From Ziziphus jujuba (lineage: Eukaryota; Streptophyta; Magnoliopsida; Rosales; Rhamnaceae): a DNA stretch of 64,000 bases. Each line of letters begins with the position of its first letter. The first letter of the stretch is position 1. A model generated the notes under the pieces. That model had not been told where the DNA came from. It ran no database searches and saw nothing but the letters and a program-made list of their open reading frames with translations. Positions 48,762 to 60,115 of the stretch are shown here, piece after piece. The stretch is from assembly GCF_031755915.1 (NCBI RefSeq), contig NC_083379.1, forward strand, positions 43,346,001 to 43,410,000, written 5' to 3'. Both the position numbers and the translations under genes were made by a program.

Positions 48762-49060
48762 GTTGCCAAAATCTATTAGTCTGTTCTGTACAAGATTACA
48801 AGCTTTTAAAACAAAAATATGAAGATTAATGACTACTTATATTATTTAATTCTCCTTTTCCAAATTTGATTTGGATTCCTTCATATAGTCGACCACTATC
48901 ACTATGCACGGTTAAGTTTTGTAGTAGAACTCTTACTTCTAGAGAAATTATTCAGATAGGTCCCACCAATTAGAAAATTCTAACCAAAAAAAATTGTATT
49001 TTTTATTTACAGCTGTGCCATAACATTTATTATAATAATAACAGAACAGAAATTAATATA
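48762..49060. other. Upstream region of F-box copy 2
   Basis: Homologous to 24018-24420 upstream of copy 1, with the repeat at 24115-24242 in a shorter form. No coding sequence. Confidence 0.5.
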
Positions 49061-49521
49061 AAACATTGAGGAAGAGCTGTTGCGAGGGAAAGACACATAG
49101 TATGGAAAATTGGATGGCAGTCAGACATGTGGCTATGGAAATGGCAGTTTCTTTTGTAATTTGGGACGTGTACAGTCCCCATGAATCTGTCTGGTTCTCT
49201 GTAGAATCATTCAGAAAAATGTCGATTTGAAAACAATAACGCAAACATACATGAATCAGTTTGCACTACTTTTTACAATGATTGTTTCCATGTTGTACCA
49301 CTTTAACCTTTTGGCCCACACTGGCTGGAGCAGTTCAATTAGAATAGCTCTTGCCATCTCAACTACTCCTCAGGGAATTCAAATGAATTTGCAGTTGATG
49401 CAAATAGATGGATGCAATGTAATTTTAATTTGATAAAATCAAAATGAAAAAAATTAATATGATACTCAAAAAGAAAAATAATAATATATATATATATTTT
49501 TTTTATTTATCCTCAAAATAG

Positions 49522-49775
49522 TCAGTAGATAAACACTATTTTTAAAAATAAATACCAGTTCAATCTTTATTTTTTTTAGAAACTTTTATTTTTATTTTTA
49601 TTTTCAAACACGTGTAAAACGTGTCTGTAAATGCTTTACTGTTCCAACAGTCAGTACATGTAGATAAACACTATTTTAAAAATAAATACCAGTTCAACCT
49701 TATTTTTTTCAGAAACTTTTATTTTAATTTTTATTTTTAAACATGTGTAAAACGTGTCAGTAAAGGATACCTTGA
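49522..49775. repeat. About 130-bp tandem duplication at the CZIB pseudogene 3' end
   Basis: AGATAAACACTATTTT to AAACGTGTCWGTAAA occurs at about 49527-49632 and about 49663-49764, so the last coding bases of the CZIB relic are present twice. Confidence 0.8.
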
Positions 49776-49799
49776 TTGAAAGGTATGTTGACATTTGGT

Positions 49800-50486
49800 A
49801 TACCTGGTAATTCGGGTTGGTGGGTCGTGTTCGTGTCAACCCGTTTAATAATCGTGTCAAAAATGTCTAACCCGAACACGACCCATTTATTAATCGTGTC
49901 AGGTACCTAAAACACTAACCCGACCTGTTTATAAACAGGTCAACACGACACGACCCGTTTAACACGATTATTTTAACGGGTCGTGTTGACCTATTAACCC
50001 GTTAACCTGAAATTGACCTATTAACCCGAAAACTAACCTATTAACCCGTTAACCCGAAAATTAACCTATTAACCCGAAAAATTTTTTTATTTTATTTTTA
50101 TTTTTATGTTTTTGTTTTATTAAAGATGTATTTTTTGTTTTTAAAAAATTAGTAATAGAAAATTATTTTTATAAAATTTTTAATTTATAATATTTTTTAG
50201 TTATTAAATATTATATTAGTGATAAAATATTAATTTAAAATTAAATTTAAATGGGTTGTAATAGGTATATAATCGTGTCGGGTTGAAACTGACACGTTTA
50301 ATAAATGGGTCGTAACGGGTCAATTTCGAGTTAAACAGGTCAACCCGAAAATGACACGATTAATAATCGTGTTAAACGGGTTGACCCGATTATGACCCGA
50401 ACCCATTTATAATAAACCCAAATCCATTTATTCCGTGTCATTTTCGAATCGTGTCACCGTGTCATGATCCAAATTACCAGGTCTAA
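49800..50486. mobile_element. Non-autonomous element rich in ACACGACCC/AACCCG motifs
   Basis: The left end reads CCTGGTAATTCGGGTTGG, and the reverse complement of the right end reads CCTGGTAATTTGGATC, so the ends are inverted repeats. The interior is filled with many copies of ACCCG, ACACGA and CGTGT in both orientations around an AT-rich core (50050-50260), giving extensive self-complementarity. No open frame. It resembles small hairpin-forming DNA transposons of plants. Target duplications were not clear. Confidence 0.65.
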
Positions 50487-50976
50487 CCTTTAGTCCACAA
50501 TCCTCTTGAAATTTAAAAAAAAAAAATTATAAATTTTTCAAAATTGAAACATCTTCTCCAGATAAATTTATGTTGACCATCAATCTAGAATCCTCTTTAA
50601 ATTTTAAACAAAAAATATTATAATTTTTTCAAAATGCAGTAGATTATGTTCAGAAACCTCTTGAAATTAACAAACAAAAATCATAATTTTGAACGCAGTA
50701 GATTATAAAAAATGTAACTTCTGCCACCTAAGTACTATCGAACGAGTAATCAACCACTATCTGTCCATGGCATGTGAACATCTATGCTGTCAGAGTAAAG
50801 ACGGCCATATCCGTAAACCATCTCAATACAGCGGTTCTGTCGCAATCTCGTCACTTAAAGAAGATAAACAAAAGATATATATTAATTTTGCTCACAGGCA
50901 GTCCCAATATTAAAACAATGTATTTTTTAATATGTACAAAGGAATCTCGGCACTTAATAAGAAGATAAACAAGACG

Positions 50977-51075
50977 AAGTGGCTAGGCCTGGTGGCCCCT
51001 ACTTGCTCCAGAGAGGGTGGGGGCATAGGGGTCAGCAAAAAAAACAAAAAAAAAAACAAAAAAAAAAAAAAAGCT
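50977..51075 (+). repeat. Possible SINE-like insertion with A-rich tail
   Basis: A GC-rich 60-bp stretch (GTGGCTAGGCCTGGTGGCCC, then GAGAGGGTGGGGGCATAGGG) ends in an A-rich tail of about 40 bp (51038-51073). It is out of character with its surroundings and sits inside the CZIB pseudogene. No complete pol III promoter boxes could be confirmed. Confidence 0.35.
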
Positions 51076-51318
51076 CTTCCATGGTGATAGCTACTTCCTT
51101 TCCATGGTGATAGCTAGGTGAGGAAGCCACAGTTCTCACATTCTAGCTATACTAACAAAAATATACAAAATAAATTGGAATGAAAATTTAATAAAATTCA
51201 AAGCGATTACAAAATAAAATAAAATAATAACAGTTTGTTTAGAGTTTAAGCCATTTTCAGGTGGAATATTTTTAATATTTTTTAGTTTGGCACATAATTT
51301 TAAAATAAAATTAGGCAT

Positions 51319-52855
51319 TTTTTGTATGGGCAGAATTGTATCGTACGGAATCAGTGAAGAAAGTCTGTTTTTGAAAGAGTATATATAAGCGCATCAAGTT
51401 TGAAAGAACGATAAAAGGAGATAGTTTTGTATGGGTTGATTTTGTGTGATTAATTTTTATGTGTATGACCACAAAATTAAAATTAAATGAAAGAAAACAG
51501 AAAAAAAAAATTAATAGTGACAATAATTGTGTATGGTTAATTTTTATAAAATTCTGTTGTCAACAATTGCATGAAGAGATAAAAAAAATAACTGACAAGG
51601 AAACGTGACATAATTTGAAGTTAAGATGTAAAACATATAGCAATTCCAAAAGCCAAAGATTATTTTAAAGCTTTATACAATTATCTTTCAAAACTTCGCA
51701 AGTGATTGACATTGTTGTGAGCAACTCACCAGCGTACACATATTAACCAAAAAAATTCACCAGCTTCTTTTACATTTGGGTCCACACTGTCTACTCTAAT
51801 CAATGTCTCACAACCAGAACAGACAAAAATATAAAGTATACATTGTAATATTGTTGGGTAAGAGCTAGAGAAGTGAAAAAGAAAGTTACATAAACTCTAG
51901 GCAATATTTTCCACCCCTTAGAGCATCCAAGAGCTCTTTATCTATTGTTTTTTTAAAGAACCAGTCATTAAAAATAAATTTTAATCCATTTTATAATTTA
52001 ATTTTTTAAAATATAATATAATTAATTTGGAAAACAAAAATGTTCTTTATACTTGATATTATATTAATATAATTTAATATTTATTAAATTTCAAAATCAC
52101 TAAATTAGTATTTATTGTTTTTTCCGTTGACTTTACTACTTAAATAATTGAATATATTTGAAAAATAATATTCTAAATTATTCGCAGTCTTTGACAATAG
52201 AAATTTCAAATATATTTTTTTTCTTCTCATTCCTGCAATTATAAATTTATCAATTGTACATGGATTTATATATATTCATGCTCATAGTTTTTGTTCTTTG
52301 AAAAACATGGATTTGCATTCTGATAACCATGACTGGATATATGAAGAAAAATAGGAGAAAATAAGAAAATAATTAAGAGGAATTCTGGTAAAAAAAAAAA
52401 ATTAACAATAAATATTTATGTAAAATAAAAAAATAAAAAATATGATATAAAAAATATTTTTGGAGGAAGCTTTTAAAGTTCAAATATTTATGGTTAAAAA
52501 TATTCTTTATTATACAAAAAATATTTTTTATTTTTGAAGAATCTATTATATATACTCTTAAACACGTAATAATATTGTTTGTATAGCTAAAATTACATGG
52601 TGGAGGGTATGGGGTAATTAATAATTAAAATTGTAGTGTCCATGAAGTTTAAAGGTATTAATACGTTCCAAAACGAAGTCAATTGGCTGAAGTGTAAAAT
52701 TATGAAAATTAAAAAGCAATTAAATGTGCATACCACAAATAATTTTATTTTGTGCTCTCTATCTTATGAATTCAATTATATATTATATTATAAGGAAAAC
52801 AGTAACATCCATTAGGTCTTTCACCTATAATTAATGACAATTTTTTTGCAAAAAC
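51319..52855. other. Intergenic DNA, partly homologous to 21120-22100
   Basis: Alternates recognisable duplicated blocks (51320-51930 and 52600-52860) with a 650-bp AT-rich insertion (51935-52580) that has no counterpart in the first cluster. No coding sequence. Confidence 0.5.
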
Positions 52856-53175
52856 TTAGAATTTTCTTCTCCTCTGGTCGATTAGATCATTCCAATTTTC
52901 TGAATCATATCTATAGCACATGATACGCAGCTTGAATGTTTGCAAACCCATGTTTCTGCCCAGACAGTTTTGTAAAGTATTCTCCATAAACCTTTTGAAA
53001 TTAATATCGGTTTTCCTAATCCTAAAGTACTCTTCGTACCTCAAATTCACAGTAGGCCATGATAACCTTATGCCTCTCCATTTCTTGGACAGTATATTTG
53101 TTCGGGCAGCGTCTTCGCCTGGGAGAAGATCAAGTATGTGATGAATTGGTTCAGGCAATTCAGAGATCAAATCCC
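52856..53175 (-). pseudogene. Truncated third F-box copy
   Basis: Encodes about 100 residues of the F-box gene N-terminus: ISELPEPIHHILDLLPGEDA, SILSKKW-like ILSKKWRGIRLSW, and NTLQNCLGRNMGLQTFKLRI. The start region reads ATGGGATTTGATCTC, one G more than in the intact copies, which shifts the frame right after the ATG. The gene ends near residue 102; the rest of exon 1 and exons 2-3 are missing. The F-box is more diverged than between copies 1 and 2. Confidence 0.8.
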
Positions 53176-54480
53176 ATGATGCACAAACTCCTTAAAATTA
53201 ATTCAGAGATCAAGTATGTGACGAAGAATTGGCTTTCAATTAAGACTAACATCAACCATATTAGTTTTACAGTCCAAATATGACGCGCGTGGATAAGAAT
53301 TTCCCTTATAGTCCACCACCATATACACTTGCCGTGACCATACAGGTTAAAGTTTTATTTTTAAACCCTACCACTAGAAAATTTCTTTTCCTTTCAATTG
53401 GTTTAGTGGTTAGCTCCAATTCGCATTTTCAAATAAGTTTTCATAAGAACATTTAATAAAAGGATTAATTATACTTTAAAATTAAACAATTTACAATTTA
53501 CTCCACATTAGTTCAGTTATCAAATTTGATTTCTAAATTGACTAATATAAAATTTAAAAATTGAGAAAATTGACTACATTTCTCAATTTACAAATAAGAT
53601 GGAAAAAAAAATTAATTAATGTAGAAACTAGTCAATATATGTTTAAAATGAATTAATTTATTTATTTAATTTTTTGCTAAAAAACTGTGAGATATTAACC
53701 ATTGGATTGGCATGAGACTGCAAGTCAATCATAATACAATAAAAGAGAAAAATAGAGGCATGTATTTTTCCAACAAAGTGCATTTGACATGATACATATA
53801 AATTTTTTATGTATCATGAGCATACCTACATTTTATTCTTTTATGAACCTTTTAAAGAAAATAAAACCACCAATTGTAACCGTATTTTAACAAAAGAATA
53901 ATGTTAGAGGTGCCATATTTCAACAAGAGGATAATTTCTAGAGGTACCGAATATTTTTATGAAGGTATATATCAAGATGTCATGTGTCATGTATCTAGCA
54001 ATTGATTGACTTATGTTTGTTTAGTTACACTTATCCCTTTAAAGGTAGTTATATTATGTTAACCAATCAAGTAATCTCTACATCTAGGAATCAAGATAAA
54101 CATTTGGGGAGAATCAAATGTGGGAATCAAATGTAGAAATTGGATCGTAACCAAGACAACATCAGACTCACATAGCCATTGACTCCATTTTCAACAGAAT
54201 CTAATAGAACCTTTCCATGCAAGTAGATAAAAATAACTGAGGTTAACATGTATACCTAGCCATAAACCCATAATCAACAGCCAGAAAGTTGATACTAAAA
54301 CCAATCCCAAGTTAACAGACCCTCAAACAATAGCAAACAATCCAATGTCTGTTTTTAAAATAATTCAGAATCACTAATGAAAGTTTACAAGACAATGCGA
54401 AATATACCACATAAACACAGCAGCATTGTAACAATGAAAGAATATTGATATCCATGCATAATAACCACAAACCCCATACA
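53176..54480. other. Intergenic DNA
   Basis: 53170-53560 is the inverted partner of 39420-39760. Beyond that it is AT-rich with no recognised coding sequence. Confidence 0.4.
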
Positions 54481-55761
54481 AAAAATCCATATCCCTATTC
54501 ACATATCTGAAACTCTTACTTTGCCACTTGCCCGTTTCCTTTAGTACCGTCATTCTCAATTTCAAGTTCAACATACGCCGTATCATGAGAAGGACAGTAA
54601 ACAATTACGAGGGTTGAAGAGATTTCTGACCCAAATATCATCGAGCAGACATTTCTAAAATTAAACAGCACGCATCCAATGTTTGACAAACACATCACAA
54701 TTTATTTGCAAAAGCAGAGTGGAGAAAAGATTTATACACATAACACATCAGCTGATTAACATTTCAGATAGCAAAATTAATTACTTTCAAGTCATTAGAG
54801 CAAATAGCTATATTGACAAAATTAGTGCAAAAGAAACTATTGATAGAAACAGCCATACATACCATCAGGGATAACGATTCTCACCTACCAGTACATTCCA
54901 CAAGTTATATCTAGCTTTTTCTCTCTACTTTATAATCTAAAGATAAGCAAGGAAGTGGAAAGGAGAGCAAATTGTATGGCACAACTGCATAAGCAGTCAC
55001 AATTCAATCATGCTCACATAAATATTGTTTCAACATTCAACAAAATCCAACAGAGCCTTCACAATTAATGTTCAGAAAAACTACAGTCTGCATTGAAGAA
55101 AATGCAAGCAAGGCATAAACATACATAATTAAAAGCCACCAAGCAGAGACTAAAAAGCCAATCCCAACTCATATTTTCATATTTGGTTCCCAAAAAACAG
55201 TGTGCATCCCAATATGTGCATACTAAGGTATAACGATTGATTATTAGAGAGAAAAATGCACTCACCGTTGTTGATTTCATGTAAAACAACCACAAATCTT
55301 ACAATAACCAACGTATTCACAAATATTTACCATAACAAGTAACAAACAAGAACAGAAGGTCAAATGCAATAGCAAGCAACACCAACTGCAGATTCTACAT
55401 CATACCCACATCACAATCCACTAATCCAGACAACACGGTCACAACAACATAGTTAACACCACAATCGCACATTTGCATAAACAATCCAAAATGCTATACC
55501 ATCTATATGGGATGGCAACAGAAAATTAAAGAAATTGCAACTGCATCTGCCAGTGAAAAGCTTTATAAACACTCGTAAGCACAAAGTTCATATCAAAATA
55601 ATGCAGGAACTTAGATTCAATACAATTTACACAAATGACAAAAGTTTTAAAATTTCCAACATTAGTCATAGTCCGCATTCACTAAATATATATATATAGA
55701 TATATATAATCATATATATGTCAAATCCGCACAAGAACGCATCGATTCTCCAATTATTATT
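54481..55761. other. Unassigned DNA downstream of CHMP1
   Basis: A minus-strand open stretch at about 54530-54675 follows an acceptor-like tttttag-type site and ends ENDGTKGNGQVAK, but no partner exon or family is recognised. The rest has the composition of 3' UTR or intron. It may be the CHMP1 3' region. Confidence 0.3.
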
Positions 55762-56373
55762 TTACCCTCTAGCCTTAAGCTCAGCAAGGCGCCTGGAGAG
55801 GTCGTCCTCGTCGACCTTCTCGGTCTCCTTGGTGGGCACGGCATGAGCTGCCGGCTGAGGAAGCCCCACGGACACCTCGAGACCATAATCGTCGGCCACT
55901 TGCTGCATGAGGCTGTTGACCTCGCCTTCGGGAGTGGACAACGAGGTGGACCCGGCCATGGAGCTCTCCATAAATTCGGCCTGGACCTCCATATTGACGA
56001 ACTGCTTCTCGAACTGGTCCATGGTCTCGGACATCTTCTGTAGGTTTCCAGTGTTCAAAGAAGACTCGAGGGATTTGACAATGGAGCCCATGGACTTGTT
56101 AATGGTGGTCATCTTGGCCTGGGTGTCAAGCCGAGCCACAACTGCATCGAGGCGCGAAGAGAGACGGAGGTAGTTCATCTGCTCGGTTCTCTTGCGGATG
56201 GCGTTCTCGGCGTAGATTCGAGCACCATCAATGTTACCTTTCTCCATGGCTTTCTTGATCTTCAACTTCTCGGCTTTCTCTTCCTTCTCGCACTTGCGGG
56301 CTTGACGTTGCAGCGACTTTGCCGTGAATTTCAATTCCATGATCTGGTTCATCAATTTCTCGGTGTTCCCCAT
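55762..56373 (-). CDS. CHMP1: ESCRT-III subunit CHMP1 (VPS46)
   Basis: Single exon, 203 residues, the usual length for plant CHMP1. The start [20 protein letters not shown] is followed by the basic helix-1 region ([20 protein letters not shown]), helix 2 ([20 protein letters not shown]) and an acidic C-terminal tail ending in the MIT-interacting motif [13 protein letters not shown], which binds VPS4 and LIP5. CHMP1 acts on multivesicular endosomes in sorting membrane proteins, including auxin carriers in Arabidopsis. The gene is GC-richer than its surroundings, typical of an intronless conserved gene. The only ESCRT neighbour is a captured IST1-like fragment 12 kb away, which is coincidental. 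Confidence 0.95.
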   Translation of the reverse strand: MGNTEKLMNQIMELKFTAKSLQRQARKCEKEEKAEKLKIKKAMEKGNIDGARIYAENAIRKRTEQMNYLRLSSRLDAVVARLDTQAKMTTINKSMGSIVKSLESSLNTGNLQKMSETMDQFEKQFVNMEVQAEFMESSMAGSTSLSTPEGEVNSLMQQVADDYGLEVSVGLPQPAAHAVPTKETEKVDEDDLSRRLAELKARG

Positions 56374-56614
56374 GGCTATGATGATGATGATGATTTCTCA
56401 AAAGGATCTGAGTTTTCCGAGTAATTCAACTTCAAATCTGGATATTATTCTCGAAGATTGGGAATTCAATTTCAAGTCTAGGGTTTTATTGTCGAAGATA
56501 GCGTGTTATCGGACACAAAAGGGGATTTTGATCTCTGTTTGACTACGCTTTCCCTACGAAGTTGCCTAGACGCGCTTACCCCTTTTTTTTGTTTTTTGGA
56601 GCGTTGGGAACGAG

Positions 56615-56641
56615 TATATATATGGGCCTGACAGTTGGGCT
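56615..56641 (-). promoter_or_regulatory. CHMP1 promoter: TATA box and site II motifs
   Basis: TATATATA at 56615-56622 with TGGGCC at 56623-56628 and TGGGCT at 56636-56641 (GGCCCA and AGCCCA on the gene's strand), about 240-270 bp upstream of the ATG. This arrangement suits a broadly expressed plant gene. Confidence 0.5.
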
Positions 56642-56699
56642 TTACCCAATGAGAAACTTATTATCCGGCCTTTTCAATTGACTGGTACCCATTTATAAA

Positions 56700-57802
56700 T
56701 TGGAGATTCTGTTTTTCAAAAAAAAAAAAGAAAGAAGGTCGTTTTATTTTCACAGGAAAAGAGAATAATTATAATAATAAAACTCCATATACGTTTTTCT
56801 AAAAGTCTAATAATCAAAAAACTCAAAACTAAAAAAAACTTAATCGTCATCATGATCTCCAAATTTTGTAGTTTAATTTGATGTTTCCTAATAATTATTC
56901 GTATTATGTCCTCCAAATTTGTTGTCTGCCAGTTTCCTTGACGATCCTTTCATATATTTTAGAGATCAAGAAAAATCTCCATTTTCGATCCTAAAAGTAG
57001 CAAATTGGAGGTTCAAGTGAAAATTTTATATTTTCTTTAAAGTCCCCTCGGTTCAGTTTCACTGTAGGATGAATTTTTATAAAGTTGGTTCTATTAATTT
57101 CGTTATTATTATTTTTTTAATTTCATCAAACTTATCTTTTAAAATTATATAAGTAGACTAATATAATATAAAGCTATAGATTATATAGTGATGGAAGGAG
57201 TTCTCAGTTTAATGAAAAACACATAATAGTAAGTATTATAAAACATAATCGACTCTAAAATTTGTAGGAGTTAAATATGTTAGTTGACTTAAACACAATG
57301 AGTTATTGCATATTCTTATAGATAGATAGAATTAAATTAATATTTATTAAAAGAATTAAAATAATATTAGCCAAATGATTCTTAAAAGTCATCAAAAGGA
57401 GGTTAATTCTTTTTCTTTTCTTTTTTTTAAAGCAGGTTTAGTGGTCATAGTTTTTGTCTTATTATTTAACGAGTTAATACAAGTAGTGTAGGTAGGTATA
57501 TCAACCATTGTAACTTTAGATATATAGTCAAGTAATGGAGTTGTTAAGAGTTTTTATTTATTACTATTGTCATTATTATTATTGTTTTTTTTTATTTAAA
57601 TGGAGTTGTTAGAGTTAAGACACGTTAATGAGGCATCCAAAATAAAAGGTCAATACGAAGTATATATTACATTATCCAGACAACTTTTTAGTACTACAAA
57701 AGGAACAAACATTAAAACATAATTTTTCAACTCCATTTTGTGACTTTTTTCTACATAAAAACTCATACCAACATAAAGAGCATACATATATTATATTATT
57801 AT
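56700..57802. other. AT-rich intergenic DNA
   Basis: No coding sequence recognised. Confidence 0.4.
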
Positions 57803-58967
57803 CTAATAAGGCTTTGAAGAAGCATTATCATTTGCAGCATCTTTATGCTTGGAAGCAGTGCTAGTGAGCCTTTGAAGACCCTTTTGAACCCTTTGAAAGA
57901 GTTTGGGTGTTTGGACACGGGATAAACGAAACCCAATCGAATCCACGTACCAACCACCTCTTCCTTGGAAACCAACAATGACACCTCCATCTACTGAAAA
58001 AGTGAAAGGCGTGCCTTCTTCAACTCCAAACGGACCAAATATTCTCCTATTGCTTTTGAATGTAAGTGATCGGATCACTGGGCTGCCTCCGTACACCACC
58101 GGACAGTAGTATCCACTCACACTTGTTATAAATTCCTCCGGATATTGCAGCTTTATCTGTAATTTTAGTTTTAATATCAAACAAATCAATTATATACAGA
58201 ATTTTGAAGCTAATTAATTACCTCGACCGTTTGACTGCCTCCATGTCGTTCTGCTGTGACAGGCTTACCGTTCTTATCGTATACCACACGTATCGAATCG
58301 ATGCAACGATCATAAACAAGTTTAATTTCTCTAACTCCATGGTATGATCCATCATCCCAACTGGTCCCACCATTTCCTCCCCATGGTCCCACTACTATAC
58401 TCATCCTTTTCCCACTTCCACGATTCTTTCCGGCTTGAACTTCCTACACGTATACATAATATAACAAAATGATCACCATCTAGCTAGCTTAATTAATAAG
58501 TTATTACTATCTGGGTAGCCTAATTAATGAGTTATCGGTAATTAATATATCTTAGTTTCTTGGTTTCTAAACTCATGATAATTTCTTTTTGAAAAATATT
58601 ATAAAAAAAAAAAGAAGAAAAATAATACAAAGGGTTGGGGGGGGGGGGGGGGGGGGGAGCGTAAGAAAAGCTTATAATCAATATTTCCTCCTTTAAACAA
58701 TTAAAAATAGAAGGTTAAAAAAAGAAAAAAGAAAAAAAAAAAGAGATAAAGGAAGGATATATACAAGGTTTAAAATATCGCTAAGTAGATTATATTGGGA
58801 ACAAAAAAAAGAAAATGAGAAAAGAGGAAGCTGTATAAAAAGCATGGATATTACAAAACATATCATGGAGGAAAAAAAAAAAAAAGGCTCAAAATTGAAG
58901 TAAAAAAAAAGAGATAATAACGATTTAAAAGTTCAAATAATAGTGAAGTAGAATGATTTCTTACCAT
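57803..58967 (-). CDS. Jacalin-related lectin
   Basis: Coding exons 58965-58967 (ATG only), 58222-58443 and 57803-58156 join in phase 0 to give 192 residues. One jacalin domain spans about residues 15-165: IVVGPWGGNGGTSWDDGSYH, then EIKLVYDRCIDSIRVVYD, FITSVSGYYCPV, IRSLTFKSNRRIFGPFG and the carbohydrate loop GRGGWYVDSIGFRL. There is no signal peptide, so it is probably cytosolic or nuclear, as for mannose-binding plant jacalins linked to defence and stress. A C-terminal extension of about 30 residues rich in Lys, Ser and Asn follows the domain. If intron 1 were in the 5' UTR, translation could instead start at the Met in KRMSIVV (58404). The donor after the first ATG (ATG/gtaaga) favours the longer protein. 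Intron 1 contains a 21-G run. Confidence 0.85.
58637..58657 (+). repeat. Run of 21 G residues
   Basis: An uninterrupted G tract in intron 1 of the lectin gene (poly-C on the transcribed strand's RNA). It is extreme for AT-rich DNA and could form a quadruplex, or its length may be an assembly estimate. Confidence 0.9.
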
Positions 58968-59662
58968 ATCTGCACGCGAACAGGAGCTGGAAGAGAGAGT
59001 TGCCGATTATAGAGATAAATGGAAAAAAGGAAAAAAAACAACAGAAGAAAGCAATAAGAGAATGGATATTGTTGTTGTTGCAGATAGAGAGAGTAAAAGC
59101 AATATATAGTGAGAATATAGATTATATACATGGTTTTGTGGTGTGATATATGATTCCTTGTTTAGTTAATTGTATATTGGTAGAGATAATGCCTAGGTGA
59201 CCTGGTATAGTATCAGATTCTATTTCCACCAACATCCCCACTCAGCTGCGACTGGAATTTTTTGCTTTTTTTTCTTTTTTTCTTTTTTTTTCCCCACCTT
59301 TATATATTTATATACATTTGCATTTTGGTTACCGTTCAATTACGCTATTCATTCATATATGTGTTTCATAAGTTGTAAAAGCACCTTATTTACTTTAACT
59401 GTATAAAAAAAAGGCTTAAATATATTGAACAGAAACTCAAGTGTCACGTGAGTATTGTTTGTGGCGGCTTCAGATTGTCTTCAACTTTATGAGGAGCCAA
59501 TTTTTTTTTTTTTTTAGGTGAATTATGATAAAAAAAAAAAAAAAGTTAGAGAGGAGCAAAAAAGTTTGAATGGCTAAAATGTTGCCACAAATTCAGATGT
59601 TAACTTTTCATGTTTTTGTGTGCATTTGCGCATTGATTATGTATATATGGTCTAATTTTTGG
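58968..59662. other. Upstream region of the lectin gene
   Basis: Probable lectin 5' leader and promoter to about 59120, then AT-rich DNA with poly-T runs. No coding sequence. Confidence 0.4.
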
Positions 59663-60115
59663 ACAGCCCACATGAAAATTGACATATTATTATTATTTTT
59701 TAATATTGTTTGAAAGGTTTACGAAGATGAAAGAGAAAATAGATTAAATAAGGTTGGTATACATATTCTAAGACAGCTATTTTTGGACAAAAATATTCTA
59801 AGATGCATAGTTGATTGAGTTTTGTTTTTTTATTTATTTTAAATTAATATTTTACAAAATACATAATATTAAATTTCAATCATGAAAGTTTGGACAGCCC
59901 ACATGAAAATCCGACATATTAATTTTAACTTTTTAATACTATTTAAAAGGTTTACGAAAATGAAAGAGAAAATAGAATAAATAAGGTTGGTGTACATTTT
60001 CTAAGATAGCTATTTTTGGACAACGATATTCTAATATATAGTTATCTTTTTATTTATTTTAAATTAATATTTCACAAAATACAGAATAATAATAATAAGT
60101 TTCAATCATTAAAGT
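59663..60115. repeat. 228-bp tandem duplication
   Basis: GGACAGCCCACATGAAAAT starts at 59663 and 59891. The two units remain alignable through GGTTTACGAARATGAAAG, AGCTATTTTTGGACAA and TTTATTTATTTTAAATTAAT, with scattered differences, so the duplication is old. Confidence 0.85.

Larger units (their letters stand above)
49610..51318 (-). pseudogene. CZIB/DUF866 pseudogene
   Basis: Minus-strand relics in gene order: exon 1 at about 51217-51318 (MPNFILKLCAKLKNIKNIPP), exon 2 at about 51073-51150 (CENCGFLT) broken by a local duplication of GCTATCACCATGGAA, exon 3 at about 50710-50865 with a stop in place of the Trp codon (AGTACTTAG) and a deletion that destroys the CGDC pair, and the last codons near 49610-49630, separated by an inserted element. 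Not functional. Confidence 0.85.
49060..51930. repeat. Second copy of the CZIB region (direct orientation)
   Basis: Follows 19690-21900 in the same orientation: GATGGCAGTCAGACATGTGG near 49111 matches 19754, and GTGTATGACCACAAAATTAA near 51462 matches 21291. It is interrupted by an ACACGACCC-rich element (49800-50486) and a possible SINE (50977-51075). Confidence 0.8.

Noticed and set aside
55843..56173. Plus-strand frames opposite CHMP1
   Set aside because: Shadows of a GC-rich, conserved single-exon gene.
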